This document shows positions 53,172 through 60,615 of a stretch of DNA of 64,000 nt, piece by piece; position 1 is the first letter of the stretch, and each line of letters starts with the position of its first letter. Below the pieces are notes generated by a model, which was not told the DNA's origin, did not search any database, and was given only the letters and a program-made list of their open reading frames with translations. The stretch lies in NCBI GenBank assembly GCA_020636045.1, contig JACJYP010000008.1, positions 192,130 through 256,129 of the forward strand. The letters are read 5' to 3'. The position numbers and the translations under genes are program-made. The stretch is from Lewinellaceae bacterium. GTDB taxonomy: Bacteria; Bacteroidota; Bacteroidia; Chitinophagales; Saprospiraceae.

Positions 53172-55340
53172 TTAGTTTTTGATGATTTTTCCTGAATGGT
53201 GTTGATCACCGATCTGCAATTGCCAGAAATACACGCCCGTGTATGGCATTGTTGTTTCAGGTACTTCCAGTAACTGCTCTCCTGTTATTGGCTGCCCGTT
53301 TTTCCTGAAAAGGACTTCACCTGAAGTATTGGTGACCTGCAGATTGATCGCAGCAGGGCCGTCGGAGTACACGGGAATCGTGACGCCTCCAGTTGTCGGG
53401 TTCGGATAAGCCGGATAGAATGTTGAAGAGTTTTCCGTCTTCATGAATTGAAGTTGAAACGGCCTGATATGTTCCCCGGCATCATACATTTCAGACGCCA
53501 GACGCAAGTCGCTCAGTTCGATAACGTCTTTCAACCGCAACGTTCTTTTTGCTTTCAAACGAAGGTGCAGCATGGCGTCATTTGCCTGAACGTACACCGG
53601 CAAAGCCGAATACCAGGAACATTGCAACAAACCCGGTTCGGGTTCATTCAACGCCTCGCCATCGAATTCCGGCAAATTATCGGAATCTACCATCTCCAAA
53701 ACGATCTGCTCCGGGTCGTATCTGAGGCCGAACTGAAAACCCAGCCATGCTCCCGTTTCCGTCAGCATCATGGGGATGTCAATGCTTTCGCCGGCATTCA
53801 GCACCCGGTCGGGCAACGCGCATGTGACCGGCGCCGATCGCTCTTCCTGTGAGGCGCCCTGTACGGAGTTGAGAATTACCGTTCCGTTCACATCGCCGAT
53901 TTTCACACCCTTAAACTGAATAAGGGGCGGGTAATTCCAGAGCGGCATGGTGAAAAATGTTTGCTCGGAAGGACAATAGCCGGACAATGGATTGACGGCC
54001 GGAAACTCGCAATCAGCAGTAAAAAAGCGCCAGGAAGTGTTTGCAGGCAGTTGGTCGTATATCCCCAGGATCAGTTTGCGAAATTCGATCACATCAAATG
54101 TTGTCACCGAGCCGCTGCGGTTGGCATCGGCTGCGATCCATTTCCAGGGTGCATCGAAAGGATCGAGCCCCAGAATATGCCTGCTGATCAGCACCAGATC
54201 ATAGGTAGAGACGCCGTTCAGCGGATTCGTGTTTTTTTCGGGCATAACCGAAAATGACGATGCCGGCGGCAGGGTATCGAGGATCGCGCAGCCATCTGCA
54301 TAGGTCAGCAGGGGCCAGTCATGCAGGTTCTGAGCGGTATCGACCCAAAGTATGTGACAAACCACATCATCGACCAGCGCGGTATCCATCCAGTAGAGAG
54401 CGGCACAAACTGCAGGCAATACATGGCAGTAACCGTCGTCGTCGGCCACGTTGATGGTTGCCGCGCAGGATTTCGCATTTCCAAGGGCATCTCTCACCCA
54501 GAGTTCAACATCATGGCTTTCCAGTTCATCGCACGTATAAACCAGACTGGTTACGGGTTGTCCGTTATGCAGCGGATAACCGCTTCCGTCGCCGGCATTT
54601 CGCATCGAAAACTGAAGCAGGCTGAATGGCGTGCTGTTATCTGATGCCGTGTTCATGACATGATTGACATACAGGGTCGCTATACCCCCCGAATCCGTCT
54701 GGACCGTTATGCCGGAGGTACAGGTGATCACCGGGTCGAGGCAATCGCGGATGCGGAAACTGTAATCGCAATATTTCACGGTGCCGCCTTGCTCCACTCT
54801 CCAGAGGATCCGGTGTTTTCCTTCCGGCAGTCGCGGCAAAATATCTTGATTGCCGGTATTCCAGCGCAGCAGTGCATATGTGGTATCGCCAAGATTGGAG
54901 GTCTCGAGAACGAAGCGGAATTTCAGCGAATCGGGAATAGCACGTTTGTCGAACGAACAGGGATCGCCGCCCAGGTAGCCGGGGTTAAACGCATTGTTGG
55001 CAAACACAATGCCCGGAGGCGGCAATGCTGCGCTCGACACGGCCGACTCCTGGAGGTTGTCATTATCCAGGTCGAGAAAAAGGGTAAAAGATACGTCCGG
55101 AGTGCTGCCGGGGCATTTCAGTATTTTGATATTGAGGTCAACGGCCCCCTCGTACAGGTCGGCTGTCTGGATCAGTTGGCTCCAGGTGTAGGGCGCGTCG
55201 TTCCATAATACGGCGTCATTTCCGGTGACATCGCAAATCACCGGACTGCCCTGTGGGCAATTTACGATCATCGGGCACTGTGCAGACAGCACCGCAGATA
55301 TCACCAGGCACAAAAAAAGGCAGGGTAAGCGCTTTTGCAT
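53172..55340 (-). CDS. Secreted protein with dockerin-like and cohesin-like regions and T9SS sorting domain
   Basis: 722 residues. Signal peptide about 1-20 (ending LSAQ). N-terminal region with several Cys and internal repeat look (about 20-360). A dockerin-like duplicated calcium segment at about 370-430: NPLNGVSTYDLVLISRHILG and AADANRSGSVTTFDVIEFRK (D-x-N-x-S-G-x type). A cohesin-like beta domain at about 505-610 has LNAGESIDIPMMLTETGAWL, GFQFGLRYDPEQIVLEMVDS. The C-terminus is a T9SS type A sorting domain (AYPNPTTGGVTIPVYSDGPA, ...GVYFWQLQIGDQHHSGKIIK). It may be a surface scaffold rather than a cellulosomal protein; no enzymes of a cellulosome are near. Confidence 0.85.
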   Translation of the reverse strand: MQKRLPCLFLCLVISAVLSAQCPMIVNCPQGSPVICDVTGNDAVLWNDAPYTWSQLIQTADLYEGAVDLNIKILKCPGSTPDVSFTLFLDLDNDNLQESAVSSAALPPPGIVFANNAFNPGYLGGDPCSFDKRAIPDSLKFRFVLETSNLGDTTYALLRWNTGNQDILPRLPEGKHRILWRVEQGGTVKYCDYSFRIRDCLDPVITCTSGITVQTDSGGIATLYVNHVMNTASDNSTPFSLLQFSMRNAGDGSGYPLHNGQPVTSLVYTCDELESHDVELWVRDALGNAKSCAATINVADDDGYCHVLPAVCAALYWMDTALVDDVVCHILWVDTAQNLHDWPLLTYADGCAILDTLPPASSFSVMPEKNTNPLNGVSTYDLVLISRHILGLDPFDAPWKWIAADANRSGSVTTFDVIEFRKLILGIYDQLPANTSWRFFTADCEFPAVNPLSGYCPSEQTFFTMPLWNYPPLIQFKGVKIGDVNGTVILNSVQGASQEERSAPVTCALPDRVLNAGESIDIPMMLTETGAWLGFQFGLRYDPEQIVLEMVDSDNLPEFDGEALNEPEPGLLQCSWYSALPVYVQANDAMLHLRLKAKRTLRLKDVIELSDLRLASEMYDAGEHIRPFQLQFMKTENSSTFYPAYPNPTTGGVTIPVYSDGPAAINLQVTNTSGEVLFRKNGQPITGEQLLEVPETTMPYTGVYFWQLQIGDQHHSGKIIKN

Positions 55341-55473
55341 AGGCGGGAGTATTTGGCCTGAAAAATCACATAAAAATACAGGAACCGCGCCAATTATGCC
55401 TTTATCTGTGTCTTTTTATCGAGGATATGGCACAAGGTGTCATTTTCCGGCGCTGGCCGCCCCCTAACAAAAA

Positions 55474-55506
55474 AGTCCCGGGCTTTTGAATACAAAACCC
55501 GGGACT
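55474..55506 (-). terminator. Intrinsic terminator for sucD
   Basis: Stem AGTCCCGGG...CCCGGGACT with a short AAAA/TTTT extension and small loop. On the minus strand it is followed by TTTTTTGTT. It lies just past the sucD stop. Confidence 0.8.
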
Positions 55507-55537
55507 CATGATCCTGCCGAAACAAATGCCGGAGGTA

Positions 55538-56413
55538 TTATTTCCCCATCACGCGTTTCACTGTCGCACCGATCTGTGCGGGTGATTCCACGACGGTGAT
55601 GCCGTTTTCAGACAGGATGCGCATCTTGGCAGCAGCCGTATCGTCGGCTCCGCCGACGATGGCGCCGGCGTGACCCATTTTTCTTCCTTTGGGCGCCGTC
55701 TGGCCTGCGATAAAGCCGACCACCGGTTTTTTATTGCCGTTGGCCTTGATCCAGCGCGCTGCATCGGCTTCCAGTGTACCGCCGATCTCGCCGATCATCA
55801 CGATGCCTTCTGTTTCCGGGTCATTCATGAAAAGTTCGATCGCTTCCAGCGTAGTGGTGCCGATGACCGGATCACCACCGATGCCGATGGCCGTCGTGAT
55901 GCCGAGACCGGATTTGGCGACCTGATCGGCGGCTTCATAGGTCAGGGTGCCCGATTTGGATACCAGCCCGATCGGGCCGCGTTTGAAAACAAAACCCGGC
56001 ATGATGCCCACTTTCGCTTCGTCGGGCGTGATCACGCCCGGGCAGTTGGGGCCGATCAGGCGTACGTCCTTGTTATCGACGTAGGCCTTGGCACGGATCA
56101 TATCCTGCACGGGAATACCTTCTGTAATGGCTACGATCACTTTGATACCCGAAGCGGCGGCTTCTATGATCGCATCGGCGGCAAACGCCGGCGGCACAAA
56201 GATGATAGACGTATCGGCGCCGGCCTGTTTCACGGCATCTTCCACCGTATTGAATACGGGCTTTTCGAGATGCGTCTGGCCGCCTTTACCGGGTGTAACG
56301 CCACCGACAATATTGGTGCCGTAGGCGATCATTTGTTCGGCGTGAAATGTTCCTTCCTTACCAGTGAAACCTTGTACGATGATTCGGGATCGCTTATCAA
56401 CTAAAACAGACAT
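55538..56413 (-). CDS. sucD: Succinyl-CoA synthetase (ligase) subunit alpha
   Basis: Couples succinyl-CoA cleavage to nucleoside triphosphate formation in the citric-acid cycle; works with SucC (not in this window). 291 residues starting MSVLVDKRSRIIVQGFTGKE. CoA-binding region at about 1-120 (GKEGTFHAEQMIAYGTNIVG), LIGPNCPGVITPDEAKVGIM near 122, and the phospho-His loop APKGRKMGHAGAIVGG (His at about 247). Length is normal. It is the last gene of a minus-strand run that includes adk and the FtsB-like gene, with its own terminator. Confidence 0.97.
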   Translation of the reverse strand: MSVLVDKRSRIIVQGFTGKEGTFHAEQMIAYGTNIVGGVTPGKGGQTHLEKPVFNTVEDAVKQAGADTSIIFVPPAFAADAIIEAAASGIKVIVAITEGIPVQDMIRAKAYVDNKDVRLIGPNCPGVITPDEAKVGIMPGFVFKRGPIGLVSKSGTLTYEAADQVAKSGLGITTAIGIGGDPVIGTTTLEAIELFMNDPETEGIVMIGEIGGTLEADAARWIKANGNKKPVVGFIAGQTAPKGRKMGHAGAIVGGADDTAAAKMRILSENGITVVESPAQIGATVKRVMGK

Positions 56414-56451
56414 CTGAGATCTAGTGCGTTATTAATTGGAATGTATTGGTT

Positions 56452-56491
56452 AATAATGACGGGGTGACTGGCCAGTCACCCCGTCATTATT
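56452..56491 (-). terminator. Perfect 40-bp palindrome downstream of the FtsB/DivIC-like gene
   Basis: The two 20-base arms (AATAATGACGGGGTGACTGG and its exact complement) meet with no spacer. It lies 19 bases past the stop of the gene ending at 56511 and about 40 bases upstream of sucD's start. The transcript from the minus strand would fold into a long GC-rich hairpin with AUUAUU at its end. A terminator is likeliest; a strong regulatory stem is possible. Confidence 0.6.
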
Positions 56492-56510
56492 TGAGTTCAG
56501 AAAGTATCCG

Positions 56511-56825
56511 TCATTTTTTCTCGCGGATGATATACACATCTTCGTTGCGGCGCTTCATAAAGTAATGTTCGCGCGCAAACTTTTCTTTGGTCAGATCAAA
56601 GTCTTCGGCTTCTTCCTGGGCGTCTTTAATCTTCTGTTCGTAGAAAGCCTTGTCGTTTTCAAGCCGCTGTTCGGCACGCTGAAGCCTCCACTGTGTCCAG
56701 AGGCTATGCCGGTCCAGGAAGATCATAATGAAAAAAAAGACGACCAGCGTAAGGTAGTAGCGGTTTTGGAGCGGCGCGGGCAGGCGCTGCCACAAGGATT
56801 GAAAAGGATTTGACGGAATCGCCAT
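56511..56825 (-). CDS. FtsB/DivIC-family septum formation protein
   Basis: 104 residues from the ATG giving MAIPSNPFQSLWQRLPAP; an upstream GTG is also possible. One TM segment (about 24-38, YYLTLVVFFFIMIFL) then a coiled coil (about 40-75, AEQRLENDKAFYEQKIKDAQ) and a short end with KFAREHYFMKRRNEDVYIIR, the short conserved region typical of the DivIC/FtsB family. Divisome component linking to FtsL/FtsI and FtsQ. The domain layout is right and length fits. Confidence 0.88.
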   Translation of the reverse strand: MAIPSNPFQSLWQRLPAPLQNRYYLTLVVFFFIMIFLDRHSLWTQWRLQRAEQRLENDKAFYEQKIKDAQEEAEDFDLTKEKFAREHYFMKRRNEDVYIIREKK

Positions 56826-56923
56826 AAGCACCAGGTTGAATACAGAATACTGTGTTCAAAGCCCAAAAGTAGGGTCTTTTGTTCAATAGTGCAGCAAAAC
56901 TTTCACGGAACTTTAGCGATCGG

Positions 56924-57496
56924 TCATAGCCGGTCGATCACAGCGGACAGCCGTTCGAATATCTGTGCCACACTCCCGATCCCGTCGACGGAATGGCCTT
57001 TCCCCTGTTGTACGTAGTAATCGAACACCGGAGCCGTCTCGCTTTTATATACATCGATGCGATTGCGAATAATGCTTTCGTTGGAATCATCGGCGCGTCC
57101 GGAGGTCTCCCCACGCAGTTTGATGCGCTTCACGATCTCTTCATCATCCACCTGCAAGGCGATCAGTCCCGAAACGGCGGTCTCTTTCTCCGCCAGCAGG
57201 CGGTCGAGGGCTTCTGCCTGCGGGATCGTGCGCGGAAAACCATCGAAAATAAAACCTTTTGCCCCGGGGTGCGCTTCTACTTTGTTGCGCAGCATGCCGA
57301 TGGTCACTTCATCGGGAACCAGTTCTCCCTTGGCAATAAAGGCTTTTGCCTGGATACCAAGCGGCGTCTGGCTCCCTATTTCATGCCGAAAGAGGTCGCC
57401 GGTGCTGATATGAATCAGATGATATTTCTTTACAAGTTTATGGGCTTGGGTGCCCTTTCCTGAGCCGGGCGGGCCGAATAGTACGAGATTGATCAT
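56924..57496 (-). CDS. adk: Adenylate kinase, short-LID form
   Basis: Interconverts AMP, ADP and ATP. 190 residues. P-loop LFGPPGSGKGTQAHKLVKKY (about 6-25), NMP-binding core STGDLFRHEIGSQTPLG, the FDGFPRTIPQAEALD motif near 82, and a short LID region near RIKLRGETSGRADDSNESII (about 124-143) in place of the zinc-type LID. It is on the same strand as, and 98 bases upstream of, the FtsB-like gene. Length fits the short form. Confidence 0.96.
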   Translation of the reverse strand: MINLVLFGPPGSGKGTQAHKLVKKYHLIHISTGDLFRHEIGSQTPLGIQAKAFIAKGELVPDEVTIGMLRNKVEAHPGAKGFIFDGFPRTIPQAEALDRLLAEKETAVSGLIALQVDDEEIVKRIKLRGETSGRADDSNESIIRNRIDVYKSETAPVFDYYVQQGKGHSVDGIGSVAQIFERLSAVIDRL

Positions 57497-57698
57497 TTTA
57501 CGTTCGTTAGTAACCGGGGGTAGCGAATATCAATTGGTTATTACAGGGGTAAATCACACTACGATTTACAGCGGCTCAGGAAGCCGCAGCATCATTCCTA
57601 AAAGTATTTTGGTAAAACTGGTCAGGACCGGGCGAAGGGAACGGCAAATTTAGAAATCGCTACTCCTAATTTTGTAATTTTCATGTTGAAAATCAGCA

Positions 57699-58649
57699 TC
57701 AAAAATCAGTAAATCGGTAACGTTCTCCGTACTGGCCGATCCAGTCCAGCAGCCTTGTAACATCATTCCGGTGAAACAGTTCAGTGCCGGGGTTCATCGT
57801 AGCGGCCGTGCCGCACGCCACTCCGGTCTGTGCCATCTCGCGCATCGACTTGCCCTGGCTCAATGCCCACACCATGCCTGCCACCATACTGTCGCCCGCT
57901 CCTACGGTACTTTTTTTGGGCACCATCGGCGCGGGGATGTGTTCGAATCCGTCGCGGGTGACCAGCAAGGCGCCCTGCGAGCCGAGCGACACCACCACTA
58001 CCTCGCATTTGCCCTGGCTGATGATGGATATTGCCGCATCGTCTACCTGGTTCATTTCCAACTGGTCCACACCGGCCAGCGCACTCAATTCCGCCAGGTT
58101 GGGTTTCAACATATAGACACCCTCCCCCACTGCCGATTGCAAGGCCGGGCCGGATGTATCGAGTATAAGGCGCGCACCGATCTGTTGGGCGCAGGCCGCT
58201 ACTTCCGAATAGAAATTTTCTTTCAATCCGGGCGGCAGGCTTCCGCTGGCAACCAGGTAATCCGGTTGCAGGGTTTTCACTGTGTCAAGGCATTTGGCCG
58301 CCTGCGCTGCTGTCATTTCCTGCCCCGGCATGGTAAACCGGTATTGCATTCCGGTCTGCTTTTCCAGTATAGAAATGTTCTCGCGGGTCTCGCCGGGCAT
58401 ATCCACAGTGCGGCACTCGATACCCAACTGATCAACGATGCGGCGCAACAAGGCGCCGTTTGCCCCGCCTATCGGAAAAACGGCCGTACTTTCGCCACCC
58501 AGGCGTTTAATTCCCCTGGACACATTGATACCGCCGCCGCCGGCATCCGTTTGCGGCGCCGTGCAGCGGAGTTTTTTTTCAGGAGCCAGGTGCTCCACCG
58601 ATGCACTTTTGTCGAGCGCGGGATTCAGGGTCAGCGTCACAATTTTCAC
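57699..58649 (-). CDS. 1-phosphofructokinase/PfkB-family hexose kinase
   Basis: 316 residues from the GTG giving MKIVTLTLNPALDKSASVEH (GTG read as Met); this is the family's usual start, while the longer in-frame TTG start is unlikely. Sugar-binding motif GGGGINVSRGIKRLGGESTA (about 38-57), a mid part with LVASGSLPPGLKENFYSEVA (about 130-149), LKPNLAELSALAGV, and the catalytic Asp in STVGAGDSMVAGMVWAL (about 251). It could phosphorylate fructose-1-P or a similar sugar phosphate. Its 5' end is near the ATG of the divergent alkA gene. Confidence 0.9.
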   Translation of the reverse strand: MKIVTLTLNPALDKSASVEHLAPEKKLRCTAPQTDAGGGGINVSRGIKRLGGESTAVFPIGGANGALLRRIVDQLGIECRTVDMPGETRENISILEKQTGMQYRFTMPGQEMTAAQAAKCLDTVKTLQPDYLVASGSLPPGLKENFYSEVAACAQQIGARLILDTSGPALQSAVGEGVYMLKPNLAELSALAGVDQLEMNQVDDAAISIISQGKCEVVVVSLGSQGALLVTRDGFEHIPAPMVPKKSTVGAGDSMVAGMVWALSQGKSMREMAQTGVACGTAATMNPGTELFHRNDVTRLLDWIGQYGERYRFTDF

Positions 58650-58705
58650 GTTGTTCCAAATTTTTGGGAGAACCTCGTTTACCAATATTTGTTTTGCGGA
58701 GGGCA

Positions 58706-59338
58706 ATGATAGTCAAACTCGATGAAAATAACCTGAAAGAAGCGTCGCATTGGCTTGCCGATCGCGATAAAGGATTGCAACTGGTGCTCAGCCGTTATGG
58801 CTATCCGCCGCTTTGGGCCCGTACACCGGGTTTTGCCACCATGGTGCACATCATTCTCGAACAACAGGTGTCGCTGGCCTCTGCGAACGCCGCATTTCAG
58901 CGGCTCAATGAAACGCTTCCCGAACTGTCGCCTGCTGCATTGCTCGATCTGGACGACACAACGCTCCGTCAGATCGGATTCAGCAGGCAAAAAGCAGTCT
59001 ACACGCGCTTTCTGGCAACATCTGTGCTGTCTGGTACTTTCAGTTTCGAAACATTGCCGGACATGGACGACGCGGAAGCCCGGGCCGAGATGAAACGCCT
59101 GAAAGGCATTGGCGACTGGACGGCCGATATCTACCTCTCGGAATGCCTGTTGCGGCCCGACATTTTTCCCAGGGGGGATATCGCCATGCAGGAAGCCTTT
59201 CGCGTGTTGAACCATTTGCCGGAACGGCCTGCACATGACGAATTCGAGCGGGCAACGCAGCATTGGAGGCCCTGGCGCAGTGTCGGCACAAGAATGTTGT
59301 GGCATTTCTATCTTTGCGAAAAAAAGAAACCCCGATAG
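58706..59338 (+). CDS. HhH-GPD DNA-3-methyladenine glycosylase (AlkA-type)
   Basis: 210 residues, with the ATG preceded by the strong ribosome-binding-like GCGGAGGGCA. Removes alkylated bases from DNA. The HhH-GPD core is clear: AEMKRLKGIGDWTADIYLSE (about 131-150) is the helix-hairpin-helix, with RGDIAMQEAF (about 161) bearing the catalytic Asp. N-terminal part includes MVHIILEQQVSLASANAAFQ. The upstream in-frame extension (35 codons) is a shadow reading. It is divergent from the pfkB-family gene. Confidence 0.93.
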   Translation: MIVKLDENNLKEASHWLADRDKGLQLVLSRYGYPPLWARTPGFATMVHIILEQQVSLASANAAFQRLNETLPELSPAALLDLDDTTLRQIGFSRQKAVYTRFLATSVLSGTFSFETLPDMDDAEARAEMKRLKGIGDWTADIYLSECLLRPDIFPRGDIAMQEAFRVLNHLPERPAHDEFERATQHWRPWRSVGTRMLWHFYLCEKKKPR

Positions 59339-59359
59339 CCGGTCTGAAATCTCCTCCCT

Positions 59360-60163
59360 ATGTCTGACTTCTTCAAAAACAAACGGGTCTGGATCACCGG
59401 TGCTTCTTCGGGCATCGGGGCCGCACTGGCAAAGGCATTTGCCGAACACGGCGCGCATCTGATCCTCTCGGCGCGCAACGAACAGGAACTCAACCGGATA
59501 GCGGCCACCTGTACCGACGCCGGCGCAGCGTCCGTGATCGTTCAGCCACTGGACCTGGCGCGTCACGATACCATACCGGGTATCGCAGAACAGATACTCA
59601 AGCGCGTCGGCAAACTGGACATCCTGATCAATAACGGCGGCGTCTCGCAACGCGACCTCGTCCGCAACACTTCACTGGAAGTCGACAAGAAACTGATGGA
59701 TGTCAATTTCTTCGGCACAGTAGCCCTCACCAAAGCGGTACTGCCGAATATGCTTACCCACCAGCTCGGGCACATCGTCACGGTCACCAGCCTCACCGGC
59801 AAGTTCGGATCTCCCCTGCGCTCTTCATACGCCGCTTCCAAGCACGCCCTGCACGGCTTTTTCGACAGCCTGCGCGCCGAATTGGGGCAAACGCCGATCA
59901 AGATAACCCTCCTTTGCCCCGGCTTCATCCGCACGAATGTCAGTGTGAATGCGATAGTGGGCGACGGATCCAGACAAAACAAGATGGATGATGCCACCAA
60001 CAACGGCATGGACCCCGACGTATTTGCACGGAAGGCATTGCGCGTGATCGAAAAAGGCAGAGAAGAAGCCAATATCGGCGGCAAAGAGGTCCTGGGCGTC
60101 TATCTCAAGCGCTTTTTTCCGGGCTATTTCTCCCGGTTGATCAGAAAGGTGAAAGTAACCTGA
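59360..60163 (+). CDS. Short-chain dehydrogenase/reductase
   Basis: 267 residues. NAD(P)-binding start RVWITGASSGIGAALAKAFA (about 9-28). N-N-G-G motif in LINNGGVSQRDLV, the catalytic S-x-Y-x-x-x-K as TVTSLTGKFGSPLRSSYAASK (Ser about 142, Tyr about 155, Lys 159). It resembles the DHRS7B-like subgroup that has membrane-associated homologues (hydrophobic, basic end GYFSRLIRKVKVT). Substrate unknown. It follows alkA by 21 bases on the same strand. Confidence 0.92.
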   Translation: MSDFFKNKRVWITGASSGIGAALAKAFAEHGAHLILSARNEQELNRIAATCTDAGAASVIVQPLDLARHDTIPGIAEQILKRVGKLDILINNGGVSQRDLVRNTSLEVDKKLMDVNFFGTVALTKAVLPNMLTHQLGHIVTVTSLTGKFGSPLRSSYAASKHALHGFFDSLRAELGQTPIKITLLCPGFIRTNVSVNAIVGDGSRQNKMDDATNNGMDPDVFARKALRVIEKGREEANIGGKEVLGVYLKRFFPGYFSRLIRKVKVT

Positions 60164-60262
60164 GCGGGTTTCCGGGTCTTCCTGGTTTTACAACAATGTC
60201 ATTTTTTTATAACTCTACCTTCATCAGGGTTTTCATACGGCATTCGCCTATACTTCTCCCCA

Positions 60263-60611
60263 AAATTAGGACCAGCAGTTAAGTTGGAAATTTCCTAACT
60301 TTAAACTGCACTTAGTCCGTATGAAAAAGCAAAGACGCAGTTTTTCCAAAGAGTTCAAACTTCAGGTCATTCCGGAGGCTTTGAAAGAGCGTTTAACGCT
60401 GAACGAACTTAGCCAAAAGTACGAAGTACACCCCAATCAAATCTCGGCCTGGAAGCAAGATTTCTTGAACAAGGCGGAGCAGGTTTTTTCCAGCCCGGCG
60501 CCGAATGCGGTGGACAATGAATCGCAGACGGAGCAGTATGAGCAGGGTATTGTTGATGGAGTGATTTTGCAAAAACGCCATAAAAACAGGGCCGTATTGC
60601 CCAATCGTTAG
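60263..60611 (+). mobile_element. IS3-family element remnant: left end and orfA (5' part)
   Basis: A 96-residue ORF at 60321-60611 begins MKKQRRSFSKEFKLQVIPEA and ALKERLTLNELSQKYEVHPN QISAWK-type sequence, the helix-turn-helix OrfA of an IS3-family transposase. It loses the family's leucine-zipper part after about residue 75 (EQYEQGIVDGVI...) and no orfB follows. Upstream, CCCCAAAATTAGGACC resembles an IS3-type left terminal region, but no inverted-repeat partner is seen. So it is a decayed copy. Immediately downstream begins the hybrid sensor kinase gene. Confidence 0.65.
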
Positions 60612-60615
60612 ATAT

